From an uncultured Campylobacter sp. (lineage in GTDB: Bacteria; Campylobacterota; Campylobacteria; Campylobacterales; Campylobacteraceae): a stretch of 21,636 bases of DNA. Location: positions 1 to 21,636 of the forward strand of contig NZ_CALIMQ010000017.1 in NCBI RefSeq assembly GCF_938045535.1, given 5' to 3'. Each line of letters starts with the position of its first letter. The stretch's first letter is position 1. Below are positions 16,233-21,636 of this stretch, in pieces. The notes under the pieces are model-generated. The model was not told the DNA's origin, ran no database searches, and saw nothing but the letters and a program-made list of their open reading frames with translations. Position numbers and translations under genes: made by a program.

Positions 16233-16924
16233 GTTTTTGGCAAATTTTAAAACAGGACTTCACCGAGCCCTTGCGCCAAGACCCCGCATGCAACGGCGTA
16301 TTTGAGATATTTTTCTGCTATCCCGGCGTCTGGGCGCTGATAAATTACCGCTTCGCGCACTTTTTCTACGAGCGAGGTTTTAAGCTTATAGCTCGCGCGA
16401 TCAGCGGACTTACCCGCATAATCACCGCCGTAGATATAAACCCCGGCGCGCAGATCGGCTCGGGCGTGTTTTTCGACCACGCCACGGGGCTTGTCATCGG
16501 AGAAACGGCGATCATCGGCGATAACTGTCTGATCTATCAGGGCGTTACTCTCGGCGGCGTGAGCTTAGAGCACGGCAAGCGCCATCCGACGCTACAAAAC
16601 GGCGTCGTAGTAGGCGCGGGAGCCAAAGTGCTAGGCAACATCACCATCGGCGAAAATTCCAAAATCGGCGCAAATTCCGTCGTCGTAAAGGACGTCGAGC
16701 CAAACTGCACCGCCGTGGGCGTGCCGGCTAGAATTTTAGGAAGCTGCGAGAGTGATCCTTTAGCGCATAATAAAATTCCCGATATCAGCCAGGAGCTTAT
16801 CAAATATCTCATCAAGCGTATCGAAATTTTGGAAGATTGCATCTGCAGCGGCAGAAAAGATATCGCCGAAATGGATGAGGATCTCAATAAATTCTACGAA
16901 GAGTATCTAAAATCATTAAAATAA
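16229..16924 (+). CDS. cysE: Serine O-acetyltransferase
   Basis: Transfers acetyl from acetyl-CoA to L-serine, the first step of cysteine synthesis. At 231 residues it is the short form; E. coli CysE is 273. A helical N-terminal domain is followed by a left-handed parallel beta-helix of hexapeptide repeats (INPGAQIGSGVFF through VVVGAGAKVLGNITIGENSKIGANSVVV). The catalytic pair is visible: Asp in VDINP and His84 in DHATG. The HGKRHP loop is present, as is the GVPARIL terminus of the helix. A longer C-terminal helix of about 55 residues follows. The start overlaps the speA stop (ATGA), and the next gene begins 12 bases downstream. Confidence 0.95.
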   Translation: MSFWQILKQDFTEPLRQDPACNGVFEIFFCYPGVWALINYRFAHFFYERGFKLIARAISGLTRIITAVDINPGAQIGSGVFFDHATGLVIGETAIIGDNCLIYQGVTLGGVSLEHGKRHPTLQNGVVVGAGAKVLGNITIGENSKIGANSVVVKDVEPNCTAVGVPARILGSCESDPLAHNKIPDISQELIKYLIKRIEILEDCICSGRKDIAEMDEDLNKFYEEYLKSLK

Positions 16925-16936
16925 TAAGGGTTAAAA

Positions 16937-17416
16937 GTGAAAAAGGCTCTATTTTTTATAATTTGTGCTATTTTGTCGGCAAGCGGTAGCGATGCTAATA
17001 GCGCAAAAAATTCCGCGGACAACGCCAGAATAAGCCTAGTAAAAAGTCTATACATCAGGAATACCTATTTCGGCGATCACAAAAATGTCTTATCGGCTTC
17101 TTTCAGATCCGTGCTTATGCAGGATGAAGCATCTGCTGGCGAAGGTGAGGTAGGCTGCTTGGACTATGATCCGATAATCGGCGGTCAGGATGTCTGCGAC
17201 GACGCGAAATATGATTTTGAGCTAGGGCAGCGCGATACTGTCGTAGTGACGCAGACCTGCCCCTACGACGTGCAGACGATAATCTACAAACTCGTCCGTA
17301 GCGGAGGCGATTATAAAATCGATGATATCTACAACCAAGACCCAAGCGGCGGCAGAGCTTTTAGCGTCAAAAATCAAATTTTAAATTGTCTAAACCAATC
17401 CAAGGAGCATCAATGA
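16937..17416 (+). CDS. Secreted protein of unknown function, possibly DUF3828-like
   Basis: Starts at GTG with an AAGGG ribosome binding site about 6 bases upstream. The 159-residue product opens with a signal peptide (MKKALFFIICAILSASG), so it is probably periplasmic. The mature part has SLYIRNTYFG, a block LDYDPIIGGQDVCDD (about residues 75-89), and a C-terminal pattern of YKLVRSGGDYKIDDIYN followed by a helix to LNCLNQ. This arrangement (DxDPxxxGQD, then strand-WxIDDI, then a terminal helix) resembles DUF3828 lipoprotein-like proteins; the match is from memory. It lies inside a housekeeping operon between cysE and aspB and overlaps aspB by 4 bases (ATGA), so it is co-expressed. I do not recall it at this position in C. 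jejuni, so it may be a lineage-specific insertion. Confidence 0.82.
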   Translation: MKKALFFIICAILSASGSDANSAKNSADNARISLVKSLYIRNTYFGDHKNVLSASFRSVLMQDEASAGEGEVGCLDYDPIIGGQDVCDDAKYDFELGQRDTVVVTQTCPYDVQTIIYKLVRSGGDYKIDDIYNQDPSGGRAFSVKNQILNCLNQSKEHQ

Positions 17417-18591
17417 AATTAACACTTTCAAGTCGCGTAAGCAAGCTCGGTGAAAGCCTAACGATCGCAATCAGCACTAAAGCCAAACAGATGAAAGCCC
17501 AGGGGCAAGACGTCGTGATCCTAAGCGCGGGCGAGCCTGATTTCGATACCGCAGAGGTCGCCAAAAGGGCTGTCATAGAAGCTATGGCCAAGGGCTGCGG
17601 AAAATATACGCCTGTTGCCGGAACGCCTGAAATTTTAAATTTAATCGCGCAGAAGCTAAAGCGCGATAATGCTCTAAACTACAGGCCTGATCAGATCATC
17701 ACTAACGTAGGCGCCAAGCACTCGCTATTTAACGCCTTTAACTGCATCTTAAACGAAGGCGATGAGGTCATAATACCGGCGCCTTATTGGGTCACTTACC
17801 CAGAAATTGTAAAATTTTGTGGCAGCAAGCCCGTCATCGTAGACACCAAGGCGGAAAACCGATACAAAATCACCGCCTCGCAGCTCAAAGCCGCGATCAC
17901 GCCGCGCACGAAGGCGCTGTGCCTTTTCAACCCGAGTAACCCCGCAGGCGCCGTATATTCGCGCCAGGAGCTACAAGAGCTTGCGGAAGTGCTAAAAGGC
18001 ACGGATATTTTAGTAATTGCCGATGAAATTTACGAAAAAATCGTCTTCGGCAAGAGCTTCATAGCCGCAGCAAGCATCAGCGAGGATATGTTTAGGCGCA
18101 CCGTGACGATCAACGGGCTAAGCAAATGTGGCGCGATGCCCGGCTGGCGCTTCGGATACACCGCCTGTGCGATCGATGAGCTAAATAAGGCGATGATAAA
18201 CCTGCAAAGTCAAAGCGTCAGCAACGTAGCAAGCATCGTCCAGGCAGGCGCTATGCCAGTGCTGCGCGGCGAGGCGGATGATTATATCGAGGAGATGAGG
18301 CGCGAATACGAGCGCAGGCGCGATTTCGGCACCGACGCGATAGGTGCGATCCCGGGACTTGGCGTCGTAAAGCCCGACGGCGCATTTTATTTCTTCATAG
18401 ATTGCTCTCAGGTAGAACCTGATAGTATGAAATTCTGCATGCAACTGTTAGATAAAGGGCTCGTAGCCACGGTGCCAGGAAGCGGATTTGGTATGGATGG
18501 GCACTTCCGCGTAAGCTTTGCGTGCTCTATGGAAAATCTAAAACGCGGCTTTGAGCGCATAGAAAAATTCGTAAAAAATTACCACAGATAG
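17413..18591 (+). CDS. aspB: Aspartate aminotransferase, class I PLP
   Basis: Interconverts aspartate and 2-oxoglutarate with oxaloacetate and glutamate. The length of 392 residues is typical of the AspB/Ib subgroup. Visible features are SAGEPDFDT near the N-terminus, GKYTPVAGTPEI, PAPYWVTYPE, NPSNPAGAVYS, the PLP-binding Asp in ADEIYE, the Schiff-base lysine in NGLSKCGAMPGWRFGY (Lys238), and the carboxylate-binding arginine in HFRVSFACS (Arg366). Cys after the lysine and Pro in AMPGW differ from the commoner SKxxAMTGWR. The ATG at 17413 has AAGGAG at 17402-17407. The in-frame TTG at 17386 lies upstream of that site and is rejected. Last gene of the hisS operon; no strong terminator follows immediately. 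Confidence 0.94.
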   Translation: MKLTLSSRVSKLGESLTIAISTKAKQMKAQGQDVVILSAGEPDFDTAEVAKRAVIEAMAKGCGKYTPVAGTPEILNLIAQKLKRDNALNYRPDQIITNVGAKHSLFNAFNCILNEGDEVIIPAPYWVTYPEIVKFCGSKPVIVDTKAENRYKITASQLKAAITPRTKALCLFNPSNPAGAVYSRQELQELAEVLKGTDILVIADEIYEKIVFGKSFIAAASISEDMFRRTVTINGLSKCGAMPGWRFGYTACAIDELNKAMINLQSQSVSNVASIVQAGAMPVLRGEADDYIEEMRREYERRRDFGTDAIGAIPGLGVVKPDGAFYFFIDCSQVEPDSMKFCMQLLDKGLVATVPGSGFGMDGHFRVSFACSMENLKRGFERIEKFVKNYHR

Positions 18592-18777
18592 GCATGCCAG
18601 CGAAATTTTGATCTAAATTTGCCGTAGCTTAGCAGCGAAATTTTTACATAAAATTTAATGCGGCTTGGCGGCAAATTTAGCGTGGCACGGCGTAGCTCAG
18701 AATTTAATGCGGTTGTTCTAGCTAAGCACGATTAAATTTCGAACCGCTTTAGTTTAAGGACATTTAAATCTCGAGCT

Positions 18778-18831
18778 GCCGTATTTAGGAGCGCTTAAAT
18801 TTTATGCCGTTTTATTCAAATCAAATACGGC
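18778..18831. repeat. Inverted repeat GCCGTATTT...AAATACGGC
   Basis: Perfect 9-bp arms at 18778-18786 and 18823-18831 around a 36-base loop that itself contains an AAATTTT core. It shares arm sequence and layout with the inverted repeat at 7225-7271. Confidence 0.5.
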
Positions 18832-18941
18832 CAATTTTGCGCTGTTATACTACGATGCCTGCCGCGCCGCGCACTGCTCGTGATTTAAAATTTCGCTTCG
18901 GAATTTTAAAGCTCATCACACGACGCATCCGGATTTCGTCG

Positions 18942-18982
18942 CAAAAGCTCTGGCGCAAACGCCGCCTGCGGTAGAGCTTTTG
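18942..18982. repeat. Inverted repeat CAAAAGCTCT...AGAGCTTTTG with inner hairpins
   Basis: Perfect 10-bp arms at 18942-18951 and 18973-18982. The 21-base loop contains GGCG-CAAA-CGCC and a weak GCC-TGC-GGT. It is the second copy of the layout seen on the minus strand at 1610-1654, where the corresponding inner hairpin is GGCA-GTCG-TGCC, so both arms of that stem changed together at one position. Confidence 0.5.
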
Positions 18983-18986
18983 AATT

Positions 18987-19016
18987 TCATCGTGAAATTT
19001 TAAAATTTTACGATGA
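18987..19016. repeat. 30-bp near-perfect palindrome with AAATTTTAAAATTT centre
   Basis: Arms TCATCGT and ACGATGA flank an AAATTTTAAAATTTT centre. Every position pairs, with one G-T wobble. It directly follows the inverted repeat at 18942-18982. It may terminate or insulate, or be an extended member of the AAATTT family. Confidence 0.55.
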
Positions 19017-19066
19017 GACTTTCAAACCTTGCGCTGTTTGCCTCTTGATACAGCCGCGCTAAAAAT

Positions 19067-19222
19067 TTAACCAAACATGACGGTCACACAAAATACGACG
19101 AACAAGACGAGCGCAACGAACACAACCGACGCCGCATAGCAGTGACACACGACGAACCAAAAAAAACGCGCGGCGTAGACCGAAAACGAGCTAAATTTTA
19201 AAATTTTACCGCGCCCGAGCAA
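19067..19222 (-). CDS. Possible small hydrophobic membrane protein (uncertain start)
   Basis: Minus-strand frame of 51 codons from a TTG at 19222. The C-terminal 30 residues form one clear membrane helix with Val/Phe/Cys and codon choice similar to real genes nearby (ASVVFVALVLFVVFCVTVMFG, residues 31-51). Before it lie RFFW and CHCY. The N-terminal part is encoded by an AAATTTTAAAATTT element and looks unrelated. No ATG, GTG or ribosome binding site is visible, so it may be a broken gene whose real start was lost, or a gene with a start I cannot identify. It contains an eight-base homopolymer at about 19158-19165, where slippage could shift the frame. Confidence 0.3.
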   Translation of the reverse strand: MLGRGKILKFSSFSVYAARFFWFVVCHCYAASVVFVALVLFVVFCVTVMFG

Positions 19223-19350
19223 ACGCGATAAATTTTATGTTTTAGTGCGCCTTTGAACCCAATCTCATCAAATAAATTTTAAACGAAATTCTAACGCCGC
19301 AGCGCTATTTTATATTTTTATAAAGACTATTTTAGTAAAATCAGGGCTTT

Positions 19351-19893
19351 ATGAGCGAGATAAAAATTTTAATCACCGACGAGGATCTGTGTGCCCCGCG
19401 GCGGCTTTTGAGCAGGCGCGATAAGAAGCTGGCGCGAGCGCGAAGCCATCTGCGCGAGTTTCGCGTTTCGCGGGCGCTTAAAGCGCGCTTTAAAAAGCGC
19501 GGCAAATTTTGTATCTCGCACAAAAGCGCGGAGGGCAAAACGATCGTCGCCGTGGCTCTAGCGAGGCAAAAATTCGGGCTCGATCTTGAAATTTTAAAAC
19601 CGCGGAATTTTGCCGCGGCGAGCGAGTTTTGTTTCAACGCCTTTGAGCGCGAGCTTTTGGCGGCAGCGGACGAGAGCGAAAAAGCGCTCGTTTTTTATAA
19701 AATTTACACGATCAAAGAGGCGCTGATTAAGGCGCGAAACCTAGGTTTTTACGCACTTGCTCGCGTGGGGCTGGCGCGCGGCGCTGGCGGTGAGGCTTTG
19801 GCGCTTGATGAGCGCGGCAGGGCGTGGCCCTACAAGAGCTATATTTTGGAGGGCGAGATTTTGATTTCGCTCGTTTTTAGGGAGAATTTTTGA
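19351..19893 (+). CDS. 4'-phosphopantetheinyl transferase, Sfp type
   Basis: Transfers the phosphopantetheine arm from CoA to a serine of acyl carrier proteins, making them active. It is a small protein of 180 residues with the two magnesium-binding signatures of the family: GLDLE (Asp78, Glu80) and the KIYTIKEALIKA block (Glu123, Lys127). ISHKSAEGKTIVAVAL before the first motif fits the usual (S/T)H strand. At this size it is closer to pathway-dedicated enzymes than to full-length Sfp (about 220-230). The ATG is preceded by a modest AGGG. The next gene starts within its stop codon, and a ketoacyl synthase follows, so the target is probably an acyl carrier protein of the same cluster rather than the fatty-acid one. 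Confidence 0.85.
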   Translation: MSEIKILITDEDLCAPRRLLSRRDKKLARARSHLREFRVSRALKARFKKRGKFCISHKSAEGKTIVAVALARQKFGLDLEILKPRNFAAASEFCFNAFERELLAAADESEKALVFYKIYTIKEALIKARNLGFYALARVGLARGAGGEALALDERGRAWPYKSYILEGEILISLVFRENF

Positions 19894-20306
19894 GACCTGT
19901 TTATCGTTTTTACGCTATTTCTAAAACGGCTTTCATTCTGCTTTGCGCCGCGTTTTTTATAGGCGGATGCGCGCGCAAAGCGCCCGAGCAGATAGCGGAA
20001 TTTAGCCAAAAGCAGTTCGTCCTGACGGACGAGCTCGGCGTAAAAAGCAGAGCCCTGATCTCCAAAATTTCACCCGCAAACGGCGAGGAGAGCCGCTACA
20101 AGCTCGTCTGGCTCGATATGCTAGGCGCGCCGATCTCACGTAAAATTTTATCGATCGAAGGCGGCGAAGCAAAATTTTGCAACGACGGCTTCCTGCCGCC
20201 CGATTCGCAAAGCGAGCAAGTATTCTTAGCCCTACTTGAGAATGCGGATAAAGCAAATTTCACCATAAACGCAAAGGGGCGCCGATATGACGCAGTATCT
20301 AAGTAG
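19890..20306 (+). CDS. Lipoprotein, DUF3261-like
   Basis: The 138-residue product starts at TTG, overlapping the upstream TGA (TTGA), with AGGGA about 6 bases before. A lipoprotein signal peptide ends in the lipobox IGGC (Cys27), so it is probably exported and lipidated, either in the inner leaflet facing the periplasm or sorted to the outer membrane. The mature part resembles the LolB-like fold of DUF3261: YKLVWLDMLGAPISRKILSIEGG (about residues 69-91), then LPPDSQSEQVFLALLENAD. In aryl polyene clusters of other proteobacteria, a DUF3261 lipoprotein sits immediately upstream of the chain-elongating ketoacyl synthase (from memory), the arrangement seen here. It overlaps the ketoacyl synthase gene by 20 bases. 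The family assignment is moderate. Confidence 0.75.
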   Translation: MRPVYRFYAISKTAFILLCAAFFIGGCARKAPEQIAEFSQKQFVLTDELGVKSRALISKISPANGEESRYKLVWLDMLGAPISRKILSIEGGEAKFCNDGFLPPDSQSEQVFLALLENADKANFTINAKGRRYDAVSK

Positions 20307-21636
20307 CCCTGGGCTCATCTGTGCGGGCGCAAACAGCGCTGCAGAGCTTTTTAGCGCGCTGTGCGAGAAGAGATCCGCGCTGCGAAAGCTTAGCGTCTGT
20401 GGCAAAAATTTTATCTTTGGGCGCGTGGATACGCCGCTGCCGCAGATCAAAGATCGCGCTTACGCCACGCGCACGAACGCTCTGGCGCTTTACGCCTGCC
20501 TCGGCGTGCAGGGGCAGATCGAGCAAGCTGTGCAAAAATTCGGCGCGCACCGCGTAGGCGTGGTGTTTGCGACCACCAATACCGGCGTACAGGAAAACTA
20601 TGCGGAATTTTTCGCTTGCAATAAGGGCGCGGAAAATTTTATCTCTCAAGATGGCGAAAACTCCGCACCGTGCAGCGAAATTTCTACTCCAAACGGCGAA
20701 AATTTCGCCAAAATTTCAAAAAACGCAAACGATAAATTTAAAAACTTCTGCTTCGAGCGCAACTCCCACGCAAACCCCGCAAATTTTATCCGCGAACGCT
20801 TTGGGCTAAAATCCGTCGCGATCGGAATTTCGAGTGCGTGCACCAGCGGAAACAAGGCTCTAATCGAAGCTTCGCGCCTCATTTCTTGCGGATTTTGCGA
20901 CGCGGTCGTTTTCGGCGGCGCCGACGCATTAGACGAGCTCACGCTACAGGGCTTTAGCGCGCTTGAAATTTTAAGCGAGCAGCCGCTAAAGCCGTTTTCA
21001 GAGGCGCGATCAGGCACAAATCTAGGCGAGGGAGCCTGCGCATTCGTGCTTTCGCGCGAGCGCATAAGCGACGTTGCGTTTTTAGCTCACGCCGCAAACT
21101 CCGATGCCTACCACATCACCAAGCCCGATCCTAGCGCGCGTATGCAGATCACAGCGATCAAAACCGCGCTAAAATCGGCGCAGCTGCAAAGCGTGGACTA
21201 CGTAAATCTGCACGGCACGGGCACTGCGGCCAACGACGCGATGGAGGCCTTGGCTATGAGCGCCGCCCTACCCTTAGCGCCCGCAAGCTCGTCCAAATGG
21301 GCGACCGGACACACCCTGGGCGCTGCGGGGGCGATCGAGCTTGCCGTCTGCTACGAGGCGATCAGACAGGGCGTGATCCCGCCGAATTTTACGAACGATA
21401 AAATTTGGCGCGGCTCGGAGGCTGAAATTTTTCACGGCGCGCAGGCGCGGCACAGCGAGCAAAACCATAAAATTTTAGACAGCGCAAGCGATCAAATTTC
21501 ATGTAGCTCGGGAGGTGAAATTTTACAAAACGCGCAGGGTAAAATTTCAAAAAGCAGCGCGGATGAAATTTTGACCGCGTCTAAAGCTTTGCAAGGCGCG
21601 GACGATAAAATTTTAAAAGACGCCGCAAAGATCGCA
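20287..21636 (+). CDS. Beta-ketoacyl-ACP synthase (aryl-polyene / FabF-like), 3'-truncated by the window
   Basis: Open from ATG 20287 to the window end (450 codons, no stop). AAAGGGG lies 7 bases upstream. It condenses malonyl-ACP with an acyl chain. The catalytic triad is present: Cys185 in SSACTSGNKAL, His309 in HGTGTAANDAMEA, and His342 in GHTLGAAGAIEL. The blocks GFSALEILSEQPLKPFSEARSG and NLGEGACAFVLS, then SDAYHITKPDP, match the clade of ketoacyl synthases in aryl polyene clusters better than housekeeping FabF. Two stretches are foreign to the family: residues of about 110-161 (20614-20769) and the region after residue 370 (from 21395), both low-complexity and AAATTT-encoded. The family normally ends soon after IPPNFTND, yet here more than 80 extra residues follow without a stop. 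It could be functional with disordered extensions. Confidence 0.88.
   Translation, partial: MTQYLSSPGLICAGANSAAELFSALCEKRSALRKLSVCGKNFIFGRVDTPLPQIKDRAYATRTNALALYACLGVQGQIEQAVQKFGAHRVGVVFATTNTGVQENYAEFFACNKGAENFISQDGENSAPCSEISTPNGENFAKISKNANDKFKNFCFERNSHANPANFIRERFGLKSVAIGISSACTSGNKALIEASRLISCGFCDAVVFGGADALDELTLQGFSALEILSEQPLKPFSEARSGTNLGEGACAFVLSRERISDVAFLAHAANSDAYHITKPDPSARMQITAIKTALKSAQLQSVDYVNLHGTGTAANDAMEALAMSAALPLAPASSSKWATGHTLGAAGAIELAVCYEAIRQGVIPPNFTNDKIWRGSEAEIFHGAQARHSEQNHKILDSASDQISCSSGGEILQNAQGKISKSSADEILTASKALQGADDKILKDAAKIA
20614..20769 (+). repeat. Low-complexity insertion inside the ketoacyl synthase
   Basis: Between NTGVQENYAEFFA and NPANFIRERFG, where related enzymes have a short helix and loop, lie about 45-50 residues rich in Asn, Ser, Lys and Glu. 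The blocks GAENF, GENSA, GENFAKISKN and NDKFKN are encoded by GGCGAAAATTT and CAAAATTTC cores. Boundaries are approximate. Confidence 0.55.
21395..21636 (+). repeat. Repetitive C-terminal extension of the ketoacyl synthase
   Basis: At least 80 codons in which an AAATTT-type core recurs about every 9-15 codons in the same phase, giving DKIW, AEIF, HKILDSASD, DQISCSSGG, GEILQNAQG, GKISKSSAD, DEILTASK and DKILKD. The pattern is the same as in the 5' half of the recG insertion. It continues past the window edge. Confidence 0.75.

Larger units (their letters stand above)
18592..19350. other. Long non-coding region with inverted repeats and AAATTT cores
   Basis: About 760 bases between the aspB operon and the biosynthetic genes. 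About 15 AAATTT cores were counted by eye. Inverted repeats at 18778-18831, 18942-18982 and 18987-19016 and a possible small minus-strand frame at 19067-19222 are listed separately. A weaker hairpin, AAAATTTCG-CTT-CGGAATTTT, lies at about 18888-18908. The sequence just before the next gene (TATATTTTTATAAAG at 19311-19325) may hold its promoter, but spacing and consensus are ambiguous. Confidence 0.65.

Noticed and set aside
17386..17412. In-frame TTG start for aspB
   Set aside because: It lies within the upstream gene before AAGGAG. ATG 17413 is correctly spaced and gives the usual N-terminus.
19077..19139. Plus-strand ATG frame of 20 codons, Thr/Asn-rich
   Set aside because: It is the antisense of the hydrophobic minus-strand frame and has no ribosome binding site.
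19240..19260. GGTTCAAAG-like sequence on the minus strand as a tRNA T-arm remnant
   Set aside because: No matching acceptor, anticodon or D-arm can be found around it.

Overview
The window looks like chromosome from a relatively GC-rich Campylobacter, most likely an oral species of the C. gracilis / C. showae / C. rectus type. The gene content is epsilonproteobacterial (a futalosine-pathway menaquinone enzyme, an mqnC-M16-recG order and a hisS-speA-cysE-aspB order, both of which I remember from C. jejuni). Coding sequence is fairly GC-rich, while every non-coding stretch is studded with AT palindromes built on AAATTT. The species is an inference.

Layout. 1-1442: 3' part of an MsbA-type lipid flippase. 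1443-1960: non-coding. 1961-3112 (+) and 3123-4313 (-): two convergent 12-TM MFS exporters. 4432-6933: tightly overlapping operon of a QmcA-like SPFH protein, its NfeD partner and MqnC. 6934-7464: non-coding. 7465-8724: an M16 peptidase homologue without the zinc motif. 8725-9349: non-coding. 9350-12280: recG, with an in-frame insertion of about 365 residues. 12496-12978: small protein of unknown function. 13156-18591: operon hisS-speA-cysE-(secreted protein)-aspB, mostly with ATGA overlaps. 18592-19350: non-coding, with several inverted repeats and one possible small membrane-protein frame on the minus strand. 19351-21636: three overlapping genes, an Sfp-type phosphopantetheinyl transferase, a lipoprotein resembling DUF3261, and a beta-ketoacyl synthase that runs off the window. 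These three look like the left edge of an aryl-polyene-like (type II fatty-acid-like) biosynthetic cluster.

The most unusual signal is a relationship between non-coding and coding DNA. The four long intergenic regions hold roughly one AAATTT core every 40 bases. The same element, at similar spacing, appears inside genes as low-complexity in-frame inserts: in RecG between its wedge region and its helicase core, twice in the ketoacyl synthase, and at the C-terminus of NfeD. In most of the coding copies the AT core is read as Glu/Lys-Ile-Leu/Ser, or less often as Glu-Asn-Phe or Asn-Leu. These frames avoid the TAA inside AAATTTTAA. This suggests a lineage-specific expansion of a short AT element, with loops and tails of proteins tolerating copies that stay in a stop-free frame. 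No transposase, integrase, CRISPR array, tRNA or rRNA was found.
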